A stretch of 64,000 nt of DNA from Vicinamibacterales bacterium (GTDB taxonomy: Bacteria; Acidobacteriota; Vicinamibacteria; Vicinamibacterales; UBA8438): positions 1 to 64,000 of the forward strand of contig JAPYUM010000015.1 in assembly GCA_029940535.1 (NCBI GenBank). The letters run 5' to 3'. The position numbers and the translations under genes are program-made. The notes under the pieces are model-generated. The model was not told the DNA's origin. It searched no databases and saw only the letters and a list, made by a program, of their open reading frames with translations. Shown here one piece after another: positions 44,725 through 56,686 of this stretch (the first letter of the stretch is position 1; every line of letters starts with the position of its first letter).

Positions 44725-44776
44725 GCCTGACCCTTCGCGATCGTTCAGGCTCGGTGGCGCACGGCTTTAGCCGTGC
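44724..44776. terminator. Paired hairpins between convergent genes
   Basis: AGCCTGA (44724-44730) pairs with TCAGGCT (44745-44751). A second, stronger hairpin, GCACGGCT/AGCCGTGC with a 2-nt loop (44759-44776), contains the stop codon of the radical SAM gene. There is no T-run, so this is a possible Rho-independent end only by position. Confidence 0.4.
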
Positions 44777-45867
44777 GATCGCGGTATGAAGGGTCGCTCA
44801 GTCAGCTGCGGGCTAGGACTTCGGTCCCATCGCCCGGGAATGGCGACTCCGCAGGCCCGACACGCGCCGTCGGGCGTGAGCGCGTAGCGCACCACTCGGA
44901 AGCCGTCGCGCTCCACCACCCGAGCCCCGCATCGACACACCGTGTGCTCGAGGTCGCCGACCCGACCCGGCTGATTCCCCGTGTAGACGAACCGCAATCC
45001 CGATCGGCGTCCGATGTCGGCCGCCTGTCGCAGCATTTCCGGGGTCGTATCCCTCGGTCCGCGCATCTTGTAGTCTCGATGGAACGCCGTGACGTGCCAG
45101 GGAATCTCTGGAGACACGCCGGCGATGAACTGTGTCAGGTCGCGCAACTCCGCCTCATCGTCGTTGAACCCAGGAATCAGGAGCGTGACGATCTCCAGCC
45201 ACATGCCGGAGGCATGGACCCGCTGAATCGTGTCGAGAATCGGATCCAGCCGCCCCCCCAGTTCCCGATAGTGCCGGTCGTTGAACCCCTTGAGATCCAC
45301 CTTATAGAGGTCGACCCAGGGCCGCAGATACTCGACCACTTCGGGTGTCCCGTTGCCGTTGGACACGAACGCGGTGGCCAGCCCGGCCGCGCGCGACGCC
45401 CGAAAGACGGCCACCCCCCACTCGGCGGTAATCAGCGGTTCGTTGTAGGTACTCACCATCACGCGCGCCCCATGGCGGAGGGCGTCGGACACCAGATCTT
45501 GCGGGGTGCGCCGATCGGGCGCACTCACCGCGTCGGGGTCGCGGAGTGCCTGTGAGGTCACCCAGTTCTGGCAATAGGCGCAGTGCAGGTCGCAGCCGAG
45601 CATGCCAAAGCTATAGGCGAGCGCCCCCGGGTAGGCGTGAAAGAACGGCTTCTTCTCGATCGGATCGCACTGCACGCCCGCCACGTATCCCCAGGGCACC
45701 CGCAAGCGCCCCCCCTCGTTGTAGCGCACCTTGCACACGCCGCACGCACCGTCCGGAATCGGACAGCGATGGCCACACGCCACACAGCGAATCCGGGCGT
45801 CGTCGAGCGGTTCGGACAGTGCGCCGTCGATGGTGTGCCGGCCCAGGACGTCCGCGGGGGTGGTCAT
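44767..45867 (-). CDS. amrS: AmmeMemoRadiSam-type radical SAM enzyme (AmrS)
   Basis: This 366-residue radical SAM protein is related to pyruvate formate-lyase activating enzymes. The [4Fe-4S] cysteines Cys92, Cys96 and Cys99 are in LGCDLHCAYCQNW. An N-terminal Cys-rich knuckle (Cys28, 31, 35, 42 and 45) and WGYVAGVQCDPIEKKPFFHAYPG are characteristic of AmrS. The C-terminal CRCGA and CRACG pairs look like a second metal site. The family normally occurs with AMMECR1 and MEMO1 homologues; neither is in this window. The chemistry is not established. It overlaps the glycosyltransferase gene by ATGA. Confidence 0.9.
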   Translation of the reverse strand: MTTPADVLGRHTIDGALSEPLDDARIRCVACGHRCPIPDGACGVCKVRYNEGGRLRVPWGYVAGVQCDPIEKKPFFHAYPGALAYSFGMLGCDLHCAYCQNWVTSQALRDPDAVSAPDRRTPQDLVSDALRHGARVMVSTYNEPLITAEWGVAVFRASRAAGLATAFVSNGNGTPEVVEYLRPWVDLYKVDLKGFNDRHYRELGGRLDPILDTIQRVHASGMWLEIVTLLIPGFNDDEAELRDLTQFIAGVSPEIPWHVTAFHRDYKMRGPRDTTPEMLRQAADIGRRSGLRFVYTGNQPGRVGDLEHTVCRCGARVVERDGFRVVRYALTPDGACRACGVAIPGRWDRSPSPQLTERPFIPRSHG

Positions 45868-47594
45868 GGCGTGGCAGCCGGACGGCGTCCCGGAGACCGA
45901 TTACTGACCAACACGATGGTCTCCAGGTGCACCCCTGGGTCGGGCCACAGGAGGGTGCTCAATCTCAGGTTGCCGGTATTGAGATATGAGACCCGACCCA
46001 GTTCGTACAGCACGACACCGCTCGCGCGTAGCTGCTCCATGTCGGCGGCGGTCACCACGCTCAAGACCGGGTCATTCGACCCCAGGAACGCGGCCACCTG
46101 TTCGACGGAACTGAGGTCGACATGCGGCCGTCGCGCATAGTAGACGAGGTTTCTCACGAACACCCTGTATCGACCATAGGCCTGCGACGACGGGCCGGCC
46201 GCGCGCACCAAGGCCGCCATGGCCTGAACCGGCTCCGGGCCAGGCCGAGACAGCACCACATATTGCACCGCCAGCGTCGAGACCACGGCCGCCGTCACCA
46301 TCGCCCGCGGCAGCCAGTGCTGCCGTCGAGACACCGCCACGAACGCGACGCTACCGCCGGCCGCCAGCAGACCGGCCACGCCGGCGAGCACCGCGGTCGC
46401 CGAGACCCCGTCGAGCAGACTCTGCGCGCGGTACACGAGAAGGCCAAGGGCACACAGGATCACGCCGGAGCAGACACCGGCGGTGGCGACCAGTGGGTCC
46501 CGCCGAACCGGCGCCACGGGCGCGTCAAGACATAGCCGGCGCCCAAGAGCCCGCGCCAACAACATCGCCAGCGGTGGCAGCACCGCCAAGACATAGCGGG
46601 GCTGCTTGCCAAAGGAGATGGAGAAAAACACAAAGGGCACCGCCGCCCACAAGAGCAGCCACACCTCGACCGGCTGGGCCTGACGCGCACGCTGGAGGAC
46701 CCGCCACACCGGCCGACACCAGAGCAGCATCAGGGGCGACCAGGGTAACAGCCCACCCACGACGATCGGCACGTAGTACCAGAACGGCCGCGCCACGTTG
46801 TACCGGTCGGTGGCGAAACGCTCCAGGTTCTCAGCCACAAAGAACCGGTCGAGGTAGGCCACGCCGTGCACCGACGTCATCGCCACAAACCAGGGCGCGG
46901 CGACCACCATGCACACCGTCGTCAGCAGGGCCACGTCGCCGGCGAGACGGGGCATTCGCGTGGCGCCAGCACCGGCCGACTCACCCGACCAAAGACGCCG
47001 GAGGGCGAGCGGCCCGACGATGGCGGCTGGCAGCGCGACCCCGACCGGCCCCTTCGTCAAGAACGCCGCCCCCAGCGCCACCCCCGATGCCGCCAGCCAC
47101 CAGAGGCGGGCCCGGTCCCGCCCGCGGGGACGCGGCGCCACCAACGCCTCGAGGGCGGTCCAGGTGGCGAGGGTAATGAAGGCGGCCAGGACCAGGTCCG
47201 GCAGCGCCTGACGCGCCACCGCCACGTATCCGAAGCTGGTCGCCGTGATCGCCCCGGCCAGGAGCCCCGTCCGCTCGTCATACCAGCGGCGGGCGCATGC
47301 GAAGGTGGTGAGGACCAGCACCAGGCCTGCCAACGCCGACGGAAATCGGGCCGCCCCTTCGCCGACCCCCACCGTCAGGTAGCCGACCGCGGCCAGCCAG
47401 TAATACAAGACCGGCTTCTCGAACCGGTATTGGTCGTTGTAGTGCGGGGTGACCCAGTCACCGCGGTCGACCATCTCCCGCGCCGCCTCGGCGTAGAACG
47501 CCTCGTCCGAGTCCGTGATGGCGGGCCGCCCCAGCCCCACGAAGAAGGTGAGCCCACACAGCCCTATCAAGACGGCGACACGCGACCCGGTCAC
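45864..47594 (-). CDS. Glycosyltransferase family 39 (ArnT/PMT-like) membrane protein
   Basis: The protein has 576 residues and about 11-12 transmembrane helices. The first periplasmic loop carries the family signature ITDSDEAFYAEAAREMVDRGDWVTPHYNDQYRFEKPVLYYW, with the catalytic-type acidic pair in DSDEAFY. Such enzymes move a lipid-linked sugar to lipid A, protein or another acceptor on the outer side of the inner membrane; the acceptor cannot be read. GTG 47594 is 6 nt after TACAAT, so the transcript may be leaderless. It is co-transcribed with the radical SAM gene. Confidence 0.9.
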   Translation of the reverse strand: MTGSRVAVLIGLCGLTFFVGLGRPAITDSDEAFYAEAAREMVDRGDWVTPHYNDQYRFEKPVLYYWLAAVGYLTVGVGEGAARFPSALAGLVLVLTTFACARRWYDERTGLLAGAITATSFGYVAVARQALPDLVLAAFITLATWTALEALVAPRPRGRDRARLWWLAASGVALGAAFLTKGPVGVALPAAIVGPLALRRLWSGESAGAGATRMPRLAGDVALLTTVCMVVAAPWFVAMTSVHGVAYLDRFFVAENLERFATDRYNVARPFWYYVPIVVGGLLPWSPLMLLWCRPVWRVLQRARQAQPVEVWLLLWAAVPFVFFSISFGKQPRYVLAVLPPLAMLLARALGRRLCLDAPVAPVRRDPLVATAGVCSGVILCALGLLVYRAQSLLDGVSATAVLAGVAGLLAAGGSVAFVAVSRRQHWLPRAMVTAAVVSTLAVQYVVLSRPGPEPVQAMAALVRAAGPSSQAYGRYRVFVRNLVYYARRPHVDLSSVEQVAAFLGSNDPVLSVVTAADMEQLRASGVVLYELGRVSYLNTGNLRLSTLLWPDPGVHLETIVLVSNRSPGRRPAATP

Positions 47595-47617
47595 GGACCG
47601 ATTGTATACAGTGGGCC

Positions 47618-47722
47618 GGTTTCCCGGCGATCCGTCCGCCTGGCGGCGTTGCTTCGTCGGTCACATGTCGCCTGCATGCTCTCTCCTCGCGCCTGGCCAG
47701 ACGAACGGCTTGCCAGGGAACC
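47618..47722. repeat. Dispersed palindromic repeat, 105-bp copy D
   Basis: This copy has the same length as 27113-27217 and a nearly identical core (GGCGTTGCTTCGTCGGTCAC ... CTCCTCGCGCCTGGCCAGAC). The ends GGTTTCCCGGC and GCCAGGGAACC match as inverted repeats in 9 of 11 positions. Unlike the other copies it lies in a divergent intergenic region, directly upstream of the -10 boxes of both flanking genes. Confidence 0.85.
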
Positions 47723-47754
47723 GCTCTTGCTCTTGGGGCGGCTATACTCCACGC

Positions 47755-48129
47755 ATGGCTCGGGTCGTGGCTGTCGTTGGCGCATCGCGCGATCGGCGCA
47801 AGTTCGGGAACAAGGCGGTGCGAGCGTTTCTCCACCAGGGATACGACGTCATCCCGATCAATCCCGAAGGGGAAGCGATCGAAGGTCTCGTCACGTATGC
47901 CTCCGTGCTGGACGTACCCCGACCGATCGCGATGGCGACGGTCTACGTGCAGCCGGCGGTGGGCGTCCGCCTCATGGCAGAGATCGCCGACAAGGGCATC
48001 GAGGAGGTCTGGTTGAATCCGGGCGCCGACGAGCCCGCGGTCGTCGCACGCGCCCGGGCACTCGGGCTCGACCCCACCCTCGACTGCAGCATCGTCGGCA
48101 TTGGCGAGAGCCCAGCCTCCTATTCCTGA
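47755..48129 (+). CDS. CoA-binding domain protein (YccU-like)
   Basis: The 124-residue Rossmann-fold protein of the CoA_binding_2 family shows VVAVVGASRDRRKFGNKAVRAFLHQGYDVIPINPEGEAIEGL, PIAMATVYVQPAVG and EVWLNPGADEPAVV. Related proteins bind CoA or nucleotide, and no reaction is established. TATACT (47743-47748) ends 6 nt before ATG 47755 and no Shine-Dalgarno sequence is present, so the mRNA is probably leaderless. rho follows from its own promoter. Confidence 0.88.
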   Translation: MARVVAVVGASRDRRKFGNKAVRAFLHQGYDVIPINPEGEAIEGLVTYASVLDVPRPIAMATVYVQPAVGVRLMAEIADKGIEEVWLNPGADEPAVVARARALGLDPTLDCSIVGIGESPASYS

Positions 48130-48154
48130 CCTGTTCATGCCGCCAATTCGTGGG

Positions 48155-48184
48155 TTGACAGGTCGCCTGACGCGTGCCTATACT
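48155..48184 (+). promoter_or_regulatory. Sigma70 promoter of rho
   Basis: TTGACA (48155-48160), an 18-bp spacer and TATACT (48179-48184) predict a start near 48191 and a leader of about 100 nt before the rho ATG. The long leader is C-rich near the gene (AACCCCCAGCCGGACCACC), compatible with Rho autoregulation as known in other bacteria. Confidence 0.75.
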
Positions 48185-48291
48185 CATTTTCAATAGTTCA
48201 TTCCTCTCTCACTTGGGCTGAGACTCGGCGCGCCAGCCGGGCACACACAGCCTCCCAAATCTCTTCAACCCCCAGCCGGACCACCTTTCAT

Positions 48292-49788
<1,497 letters not shown>

Positions 49789-49793
49789 CGGCG

Positions 49794-49997
49794 ATGCCTG
49801 AAATCAAAGTACGACCGAACGGCCCCCTGCTCGTGTCCAGCGACACCGTCACGGTCGTGGACAAGGACGGCAAGTCCTACGCCACCACCGGCCCGACCAT
49901 CGCGTTGTGCCGGTGTGGCGCCTCGGCGAACAAGCCGTTCTGTGACGGCGCCCACAACGCGGCCGGGTTCACCGACGACGCCACCGCGCCAGAGTAG
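49794..49997 (+). CDS. CDGSH iron-sulfur domain protein
   Basis: This 67-residue protein contains one complete CDGSH motif, CRCGASANKPFCDGAH (residues about 39-54). It provides the Cys3-His ligands of a redox-active [2Fe-2S] cluster, as in mitoNEET-type proteins. The preceding beta-rich half is GPLLVSSDTVTVVDKDGKSY. It lies 6 bp after rho and is probably co-transcribed. It may act as a redox or iron-sulfur storage protein; nothing connects it to Rho function beyond the shared transcript. Confidence 0.93.
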   Translation: MPEIKVRPNGPLLVSSDTVTVVDKDGKSYATTGPTIALCRCGASANKPFCDGAHNAAGFTDDATAPE

Positions 49998-50113
49998 GTT
50001 TTCCGACGAGGCGCCAGTAGAGGGCGGCGTCGCGGCATCGGCTCAGCGGGGTCACAGCCCACCTGGCTGCTCCCTCCTTGCGCCTGGCCAGACAGACGCC
50101 TCGTCAGAAAACC
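49997..50113. repeat. Dispersed palindromic repeat, 117-bp copy E
   Basis: Terminal arms GGTTTTCCGACGAGGCG (49997-50013) and CGCCTCGTCAGAAAACC (50097-50113) pair in 16 of 17 positions. The core includes CTCCCTCCTTGCGCCTGGCCAGAC, shared with the other copies. It starts on the last base of the CDGSH stop codon and ends 25 bp before the convergent clpB stop, so a role as bidirectional terminator is plausible. Confidence 0.85.
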
Positions 50114-50138
50114 CCCTCGGACCTCTTTCGGCAGCCTA

Positions 50139-52748
<2,610 letters not shown>

Positions 52749-52784
52749 CTGATCCCTCCTTCAGTGTCCGGCCAGCGCCGGACA

Positions 52785-53762
52785 CTACTCTGCGGGCGTG
52801 TCCCCCTCGATCGCGGCCAACGCCTCGAAATGTTCGCGCTGCGGCGGTGTCAGCTCGCGCGGAATCTGCACGCTGACCGTCGCATAGAGATCGCCAATGG
52901 GACTCGAGTCGCCGGGGACCGGCAGCCCATGTCCTTTGAGGCGAAACACCTGCCCGCTCTGCGTGCCGGCCGGAATCTTCAACGTCAATGGCTTGCCACG
53001 GAGACGCGGCACCGACGCGCTGCCGCCGAGCACCGCAACCGTCACCCCCACCGCTACGCCGACGTGCAGGTCCGCCCCCCGGCGGGTGAATGTCTGGTGG
53101 GGCGATTGCCGCACCTTGAGAAACAGGTCGCCGGCCGGCGCCCCCCCCGTCCCCGATTCACCACGCCCCGCCACCCGGACCCGCGAGCCATCGGCCACGC
53201 CGGCCGGTATCTTGACGTCTACGTTCTGCGTGCCGCTCGCCCCCTCAAGACCCAATCGCCGGCTAGCCCCGTCCGCAATCTCCTCGAGGGTCAGCGTGAT
53301 CGGATGTTCGATGTCGCGACCCGGGCGTGCCACCGGGCCACGCGTAGCGCCTGAGCCCGCCCCGCCGGTGAAGAACGTGTTGAAGAAATCAGAGAACGGG
53401 GAGCCGCCTCCGAAGATCTCCGCGGCCTCCTCCGGGGTCATCGTGCGTGTGCCGCCCCGTCCGCCACCTGAGAAGCCACCACCGAACGGCGACCCGCCAC
53501 CGAACGGTGAGCCCCCGCCCGCACCGGCTTGCTCATACTGACGCCAGTTCGCGCCCAGTTCGTCGTACTTCCGTCGTTTCTCGGGGTCGCTCAGCACCTC
53601 GTGCGCCTCGTTCGCCTCCTTGAAGCGGCGCTCGGCCGTCAGGTCGCCCGGATTCACGTCAGGATGGTGCTTGCGCGCCAGCTTGCGGAACGCCCGCTTG
53701 ATGTCGGATTGGCTCGCCCCCTTCTTGAGGCCGAGCGCTTCGTAGTAGTCCTTGAAATCCAT
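52785..53762 (-). CDS. DnaJ/CbpA-type Hsp40 co-chaperone (no zinc finger)
   Basis: The 325-residue class B J-protein has a J domain with HPD ([40 protein letters not shown]), a Gly/Phe-rich linker ([20 protein letters not shown]) and the two C-terminal substrate-binding barrels ([36 protein letters not shown]). The zinc-binding CxxCxGxG repeats of DnaJ are missing, so it is CbpA/DnaJ2-like. ATG 53762 begins the J domain. It stimulates DnaK and works with ClpB encoded next to it. hspR ends 17 bp upstream. Confidence 0.94.
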   Translation of the reverse strand: MDFKDYYEALGLKKGASQSDIKRAFRKLARKHHPDVNPGDLTAERRFKEANEAHEVLSDPEKRRKYDELGANWRQYEQAGAGGGSPFGGGSPFGGGFSGGGRGGTRTMTPEEAAEIFGGGSPFSDFFNTFFTGGAGSGATRGPVARPGRDIEHPITLTLEEIADGASRRLGLEGASGTQNVDVKIPAGVADGSRVRVAGRGESGTGGAPAGDLFLKVRQSPHQTFTRRGADLHVGVAVGVTVAVLGGSASVPRLRGKPLTLKIPAGTQSGQVFRLKGHGLPVPGDSSPIGDLYATVSVQIPRELTPPQREHFEALAAIEGDTPAE

Positions 53763-53779
53763 GCGATCCCTATGTCCGG

Positions 53780-54118
53780 TCACATACCCAGCAAGCGCGT
53801 AATCCGATTCACCTCGCGTCCCAGCTGACGGCGGCGGTCCGGCCTATCCAGGGCCTGGTCGGACATCAGCGGACGAATCCGATCCACGACGTCGGCAATC
53901 GACAACAGCTGTTGCACCCCAGCCAAGTTGACCCCCAAGTCCTCCACTAGACGTTTGATGAGGCGGAGTCGCGCAATCTCGTCGGGCGAGTACACCCGCA
54001 TACTCCCGACCGTTCGTGACGGTTGCACGAGTCCGAGACGCTCGTATTTCCGGAGCGTCTGCGGGTGCATGCCGAGTGTCCGCGCCGCCACGCTGATGAA
54101 AATGATTTCTTGTTCCAC
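53780..54118 (-). CDS. hspR: MerR-family heat-shock repressor HspR
   Basis: The 112-residue repressor has a MerR winged helix ([52 protein letters not shown]), then [11 protein letters not shown] and a short C-terminal helix. The HPQTLRxYE signature is diagnostic of HspR. In actinobacteria and others HspR with DnaK represses dnaK/clpB operons by binding HAIR elements, and such an element lies over its own promoter here. GTG 54118 is preferred because AAGGAG lies 9 nt upstream; an earlier TTG at 54139 is possible. It is the first gene of hspR-dnaJ-clpB. Confidence 0.94.
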   Translation of the reverse strand: MEQEIIFISVAARTLGMHPQTLRKYERLGLVQPSRTVGSMRVYSPDEIARLRLIKRLVEDLGVNLAGVQQLLSIADVVDRIRPLMSDQALDRPDRRRQLGREVNRITRLLGM

Positions 54119-54153
54119 GCCGGGTAACTCCTTCCACAACTTGCGTCGATATG

Positions 54154-54182
54154 AGTATATACATTGATACGGTATGTATCAA
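54154..54182 (-). promoter_or_regulatory. Heat-shock operon promoter with HAIR-like operator
   Basis: On the minus strand, TTGATA (54182-54177), a 17-bp spacer and TATACT (54159-54154) form a good sigma70 promoter. The inverted repeat TTGATAC-N5-GTATCAA (54164-54182) covers the -35 element and half of the spacer. Its TTGA-N11-TCAA geometry is that of the HAIR consensus CTTGAGT-N7-ACTCAAG, so HspR bound here would block RNA polymerase. Confidence 0.8.
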
Positions 54183-54281
54183 GTTTGATTTTTGCCTGAA
54201 GTCGGGAAAGGGGCCAGTCGGCTGCACACCGCTAGCCTGTGCTACGCTGCAGTCTGAATCGGAATAGACAAGGAGTCCCTC

Positions 54282-54716
54282 GTGTATCCAGAGTTCATGA
54301 TTGCCCCCATGCGGGAAGAGTTGACACGCTTCGGCGTGCGTGAGTTGAAGACGGCCGGTGAGGTGGACTCGGCGATCACCGAGACGCCCGGCACGACGAT
54401 GGTGGTGGTGAATTCCGTGTGCGGCTGCGCCGCCGGCAAGGCACGCCCCGGCGTGGCCCAGGCATTACAACACGGCGTCAAGCCGGATCAGGTGGCCAGC
54501 GTATTCGCCGGCGCCGACACCGAGGCCACCCAGCGCGCACGCGGCTACTTCACCGGGTACCCGCCGTCGTCGCCGGCCATCGCGCTGCTGAAGGACGGCA
54601 AACTGGTGTACATGATGGAGCGCCATCAGATCGAGAACCAGGAAGCCGGTGCCATCGCGGCTCAGTTGACGGCCGCGTTCGACAAGCACTGCGCAACCGT
54701 CCCGGTCGCCGGCTAG
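54282..54716 (+). CDS. Bacilliredoxin (BrxA/BrxB, DUF1094 family)
   Basis: The 144-residue thioredoxin-fold protein has the characteristic CGC motif (VVVNSVCGCAAGKARPG, Cys at about 47 and 49), then DQVASVFAGADTEATQRARGYFTGYPPSSPAIALLKDGKLVYMMERHQIE. In Firmicutes such proteins remove bacillithiol from oxidised proteins; in bacteria without bacillithiol the thiol partner is unknown. GTG 54282 has AGGAG 6 nt upstream. It is divergent from hspR, but no shared operator is evident on this side. Confidence 0.92.
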   Translation: MYPEFMIAPMREELTRFGVRELKTAGEVDSAITETPGTTMVVVNSVCGCAAGKARPGVAQALQHGVKPDQVASVFAGADTEATQRARGYFTGYPPSSPAIALLKDGKLVYMMERHQIENQEAGAIAAQLTAAFDKHCATVPVAG

Positions 54717-54801
54717 CGACGACGTAGCACGGAGGAGGCGGGCGCGCGTCCCGCCTCCTCTTACCTCATTCGTAGCCGCGGGTCTTCAGACCGGCCCCCA
54801 C

Positions 54802-55812
54802 CTACGGCGAACCCGGCTCGCTTTCCCCACAGATGGGCAACGGACGGCCCGCCCCGTACCGGTCCACCGTGCGTCGGACCATGTCCGCCATCAGATCGAG
54901 AAATTGCGGATCGTCATTCACGGCGGCCGCGCGACGCAGTTCGATTCCCACCTCGCGGCAGACTTCCGCGGCCTCGTGGTCCAGGTCGTAGAGCACTTCG
55001 ACATGGTCGCAGACGAACCCGACGGGACAGATCACGACCGCCTCGAGCCCACGCTCCTGCTCGGCCCGCACGTAGTCGCAGATATCCGGCTCGAGCCACG
55101 GGTCCTGCGGCCGACCACTCCGGCTCTGATACACGAGCGCCCAGTCAGTGACCCCGACGTCGGCGGCGATGCGCCGGGCCGACTCGAGCAACTGCTCCTC
55201 GTAGCGGCTGCCGGCGGCCATGCTGATCGGCAAACTGTGTGCGGTGAAGACGAGGCGGGCCCGGCCCCGCATCGGCTCAGGCAGCGTCGCCCAAGCCTCC
55301 CGTACCCGTGACACGCACGCACCGACGAACCCGTTGTGGTTGTACCAATCGCCCACGTAGGTCACCTCGATATCACCGCCCCCGGCCTCCCGGAGCGCTC
55401 GTCTCGCGATGACGACATTACGCTTGTACTGCTCGCAACTGGAATAGGACCGGTGCGCGGCCAGGATGAACCCCACCGCACGGCGAACGCCCGCTTGCCG
55501 CATCTCCCGGAGGGTGTCGACGAGATACGGATCCCAGTTGCGCATGCCGACGTAGACTGGCAGCGATGGTCCGTCGTGCTCGAGGCGGGCGCGGAGGCCC
55601 TCCGCTTGCCGTCGCGTCAGTTCCGTGATCGGCGAGACCCCCCCGAAGATCTCGTAGTGATGCGCTACCTCCTCGACGCGAGCGGGAGACACGCGACGAC
55701 CGCGGAGGACGTTGGCCAGGAAGGGGCGGATGTCGGCCGGGCCGTTCGGCCCCCCGAAGCTGATAAGCAGGACCGCGTCGAACGGGGTCGAATCTGACGG
55801 AGCGAGAGCCAT
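54802..55812 (-). CDS. hemH: Ferrochelatase
   Basis: The 336-residue enzyme inserts Fe2+ into protoporphyrin IX (or into coproporphyrin III in the alternative heme route). It begins AVLLISFGGPNGPADIRPFL and has VGMRNWDPYLVDTL, ILAAHRSYSSCEQY, the catalytic His in LVFTAHSLPISM, SRSGRPQDPWLEPD and the second metal/porphyrin region CPVGFVCDHVEVLYDLD. ATG 55812 fits the conserved start. It is a single gene, divergent from hyi. Confidence 0.95.
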   Translation of the reverse strand: MALAPSDSTPFDAVLLISFGGPNGPADIRPFLANVLRGRRVSPARVEEVAHHYEIFGGVSPITELTRRQAEGLRARLEHDGPSLPVYVGMRNWDPYLVDTLREMRQAGVRRAVGFILAAHRSYSSCEQYKRNVVIARRALREAGGGDIEVTYVGDWYNHNGFVGACVSRVREAWATLPEPMRGRARLVFTAHSLPISMAAGSRYEEQLLESARRIAADVGVTDWALVYQSRSGRPQDPWLEPDICDYVRAEQERGLEAVVICPVGFVCDHVEVLYDLDHEAAEVCREVGIELRRAAAVNDDPQFLDLMADMVRRTVDRYGAGRPLPICGESEPGSP

Positions 55813-55881
55813 CTTGGGTCCGATGATACCGTCCACCGCGTGCCCCCTCAACCGACACCCGACCGAGCGAGAGGCGGGTCG

Positions 55882-55887
55882 TATAAT
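55882..55887 (+). promoter_or_regulatory. -10 element for hyi-surE-tRNA-Pro
   Basis: A perfect TATAAT lies 35 bp before the hyi ATG; no good -35 box is seen at the proper distance. Confidence 0.5.
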
Positions 55888-55922
55888 GGGCGGCGCGTTT
55901 GCAACGAGACGACAGGGTTAGG

Positions 55923-56684
55923 ATGCCAAAGCTGGCCGGTAACTTCTCGATGATGTTCGGGGAAGTCGAGATGCTCAAACGATTCGACCTGGCCGCCCGG
56001 GTCGGGTTCCGTGGGGCCGAGATCCAGAACCCCTACGCACAGACCAGTGCTGAGATCGGCCAGGCGTTCCGGGACAGCGGTCTCGCATCCGTGCTCTTCA
56101 ACGTGCCGACCGCCGTGGGCGCCCTTCCCGGTCAGGAAGCCGACTTCGAAGGCGGTTTTGCTCGTGCGCTCGAGTACACCGAGGCGACCGGTTGCGGTCA
56201 GGTTCACTGCCTCGCGGGCACGACCGACGACTCGCGGGCCGAAGCCACGTTCGTCGCGAACCTCCGCCGGGCGTCGGCGGCCGCTCGTCCCCAAGGCGTC
56301 AGACTGCTCCTGGAGCCGCTGAACACGCAGGACAACCCCGGCTATTTCCTCACCCGGTCCGCCCAGGCCCGGCGGATCATCGACCTGGTGGGGGAGGACA
56401 ACGTCTTCCTGCAGTACGACATCTACCACATGCAAATCATGGAGGGATATCTCGCCGAAACCATCAAGGCGAACCTCGACATCATCAGTCACATCCAGAT
56501 TGCCGGCGTGCCGGGACGCCACGAACCGGACGCGACGCAAGAGGTCAACTATCCGTATCTGTTCGACCTGCTCGACGACGTCGGGTACGACGGCTGGGTC
56601 GCATGCGAGTATCGTCCGCGAGGCACGACGCTCGCCGGTCTCGGGTGGGCCCGCCGCTACGGCATCGATGCCGGCCGCGAGTAG
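55923..56684 (+). CDS. hyi: Hydroxypyruvate isomerase-like TIM-barrel protein
   Basis: The 253-residue xylose-isomerase-like barrel of the Hyi/OtnI group has LAGNFSMMFGEVEMLKRFDLAARVGFRGAEIQNPY at the N-terminus. Metal-ligand Glu and Asp residues are in LLLEPLNTQDNPGYFL and FLQYDIYHMQIMEG, with HIQIAGVPGRHEPD and CEYRPRG following. The reaction is interconversion of hydroxypyruvate with tartronate semialdehyde, or a related 2-oxo acid isomerisation. It is followed 2 bp later by surE. No glyoxylate carboligase or reductase gene is nearby, so the pathway role is unclear. Confidence 0.87.
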   Translation: MPKLAGNFSMMFGEVEMLKRFDLAARVGFRGAEIQNPYAQTSAEIGQAFRDSGLASVLFNVPTAVGALPGQEADFEGGFARALEYTEATGCGQVHCLAGTTDDSRAEATFVANLRRASAAARPQGVRLLLEPLNTQDNPGYFLTRSAQARRIIDLVGEDNVFLQYDIYHMQIMEGYLAETIKANLDIISHIQIAGVPGRHEPDATQEVNYPYLFDLLDDVGYDGWVACEYRPRGTTLAGLGWARRYGIDAGRE

Positions 56685-56686
56685 CC

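Noticed and set aside
44724-44776. IS200/REP end next to the radical SAM gene
   Set aside because: The hairpins resemble REP sequences but no transposase or second copy was seen; treated as possible terminator only.
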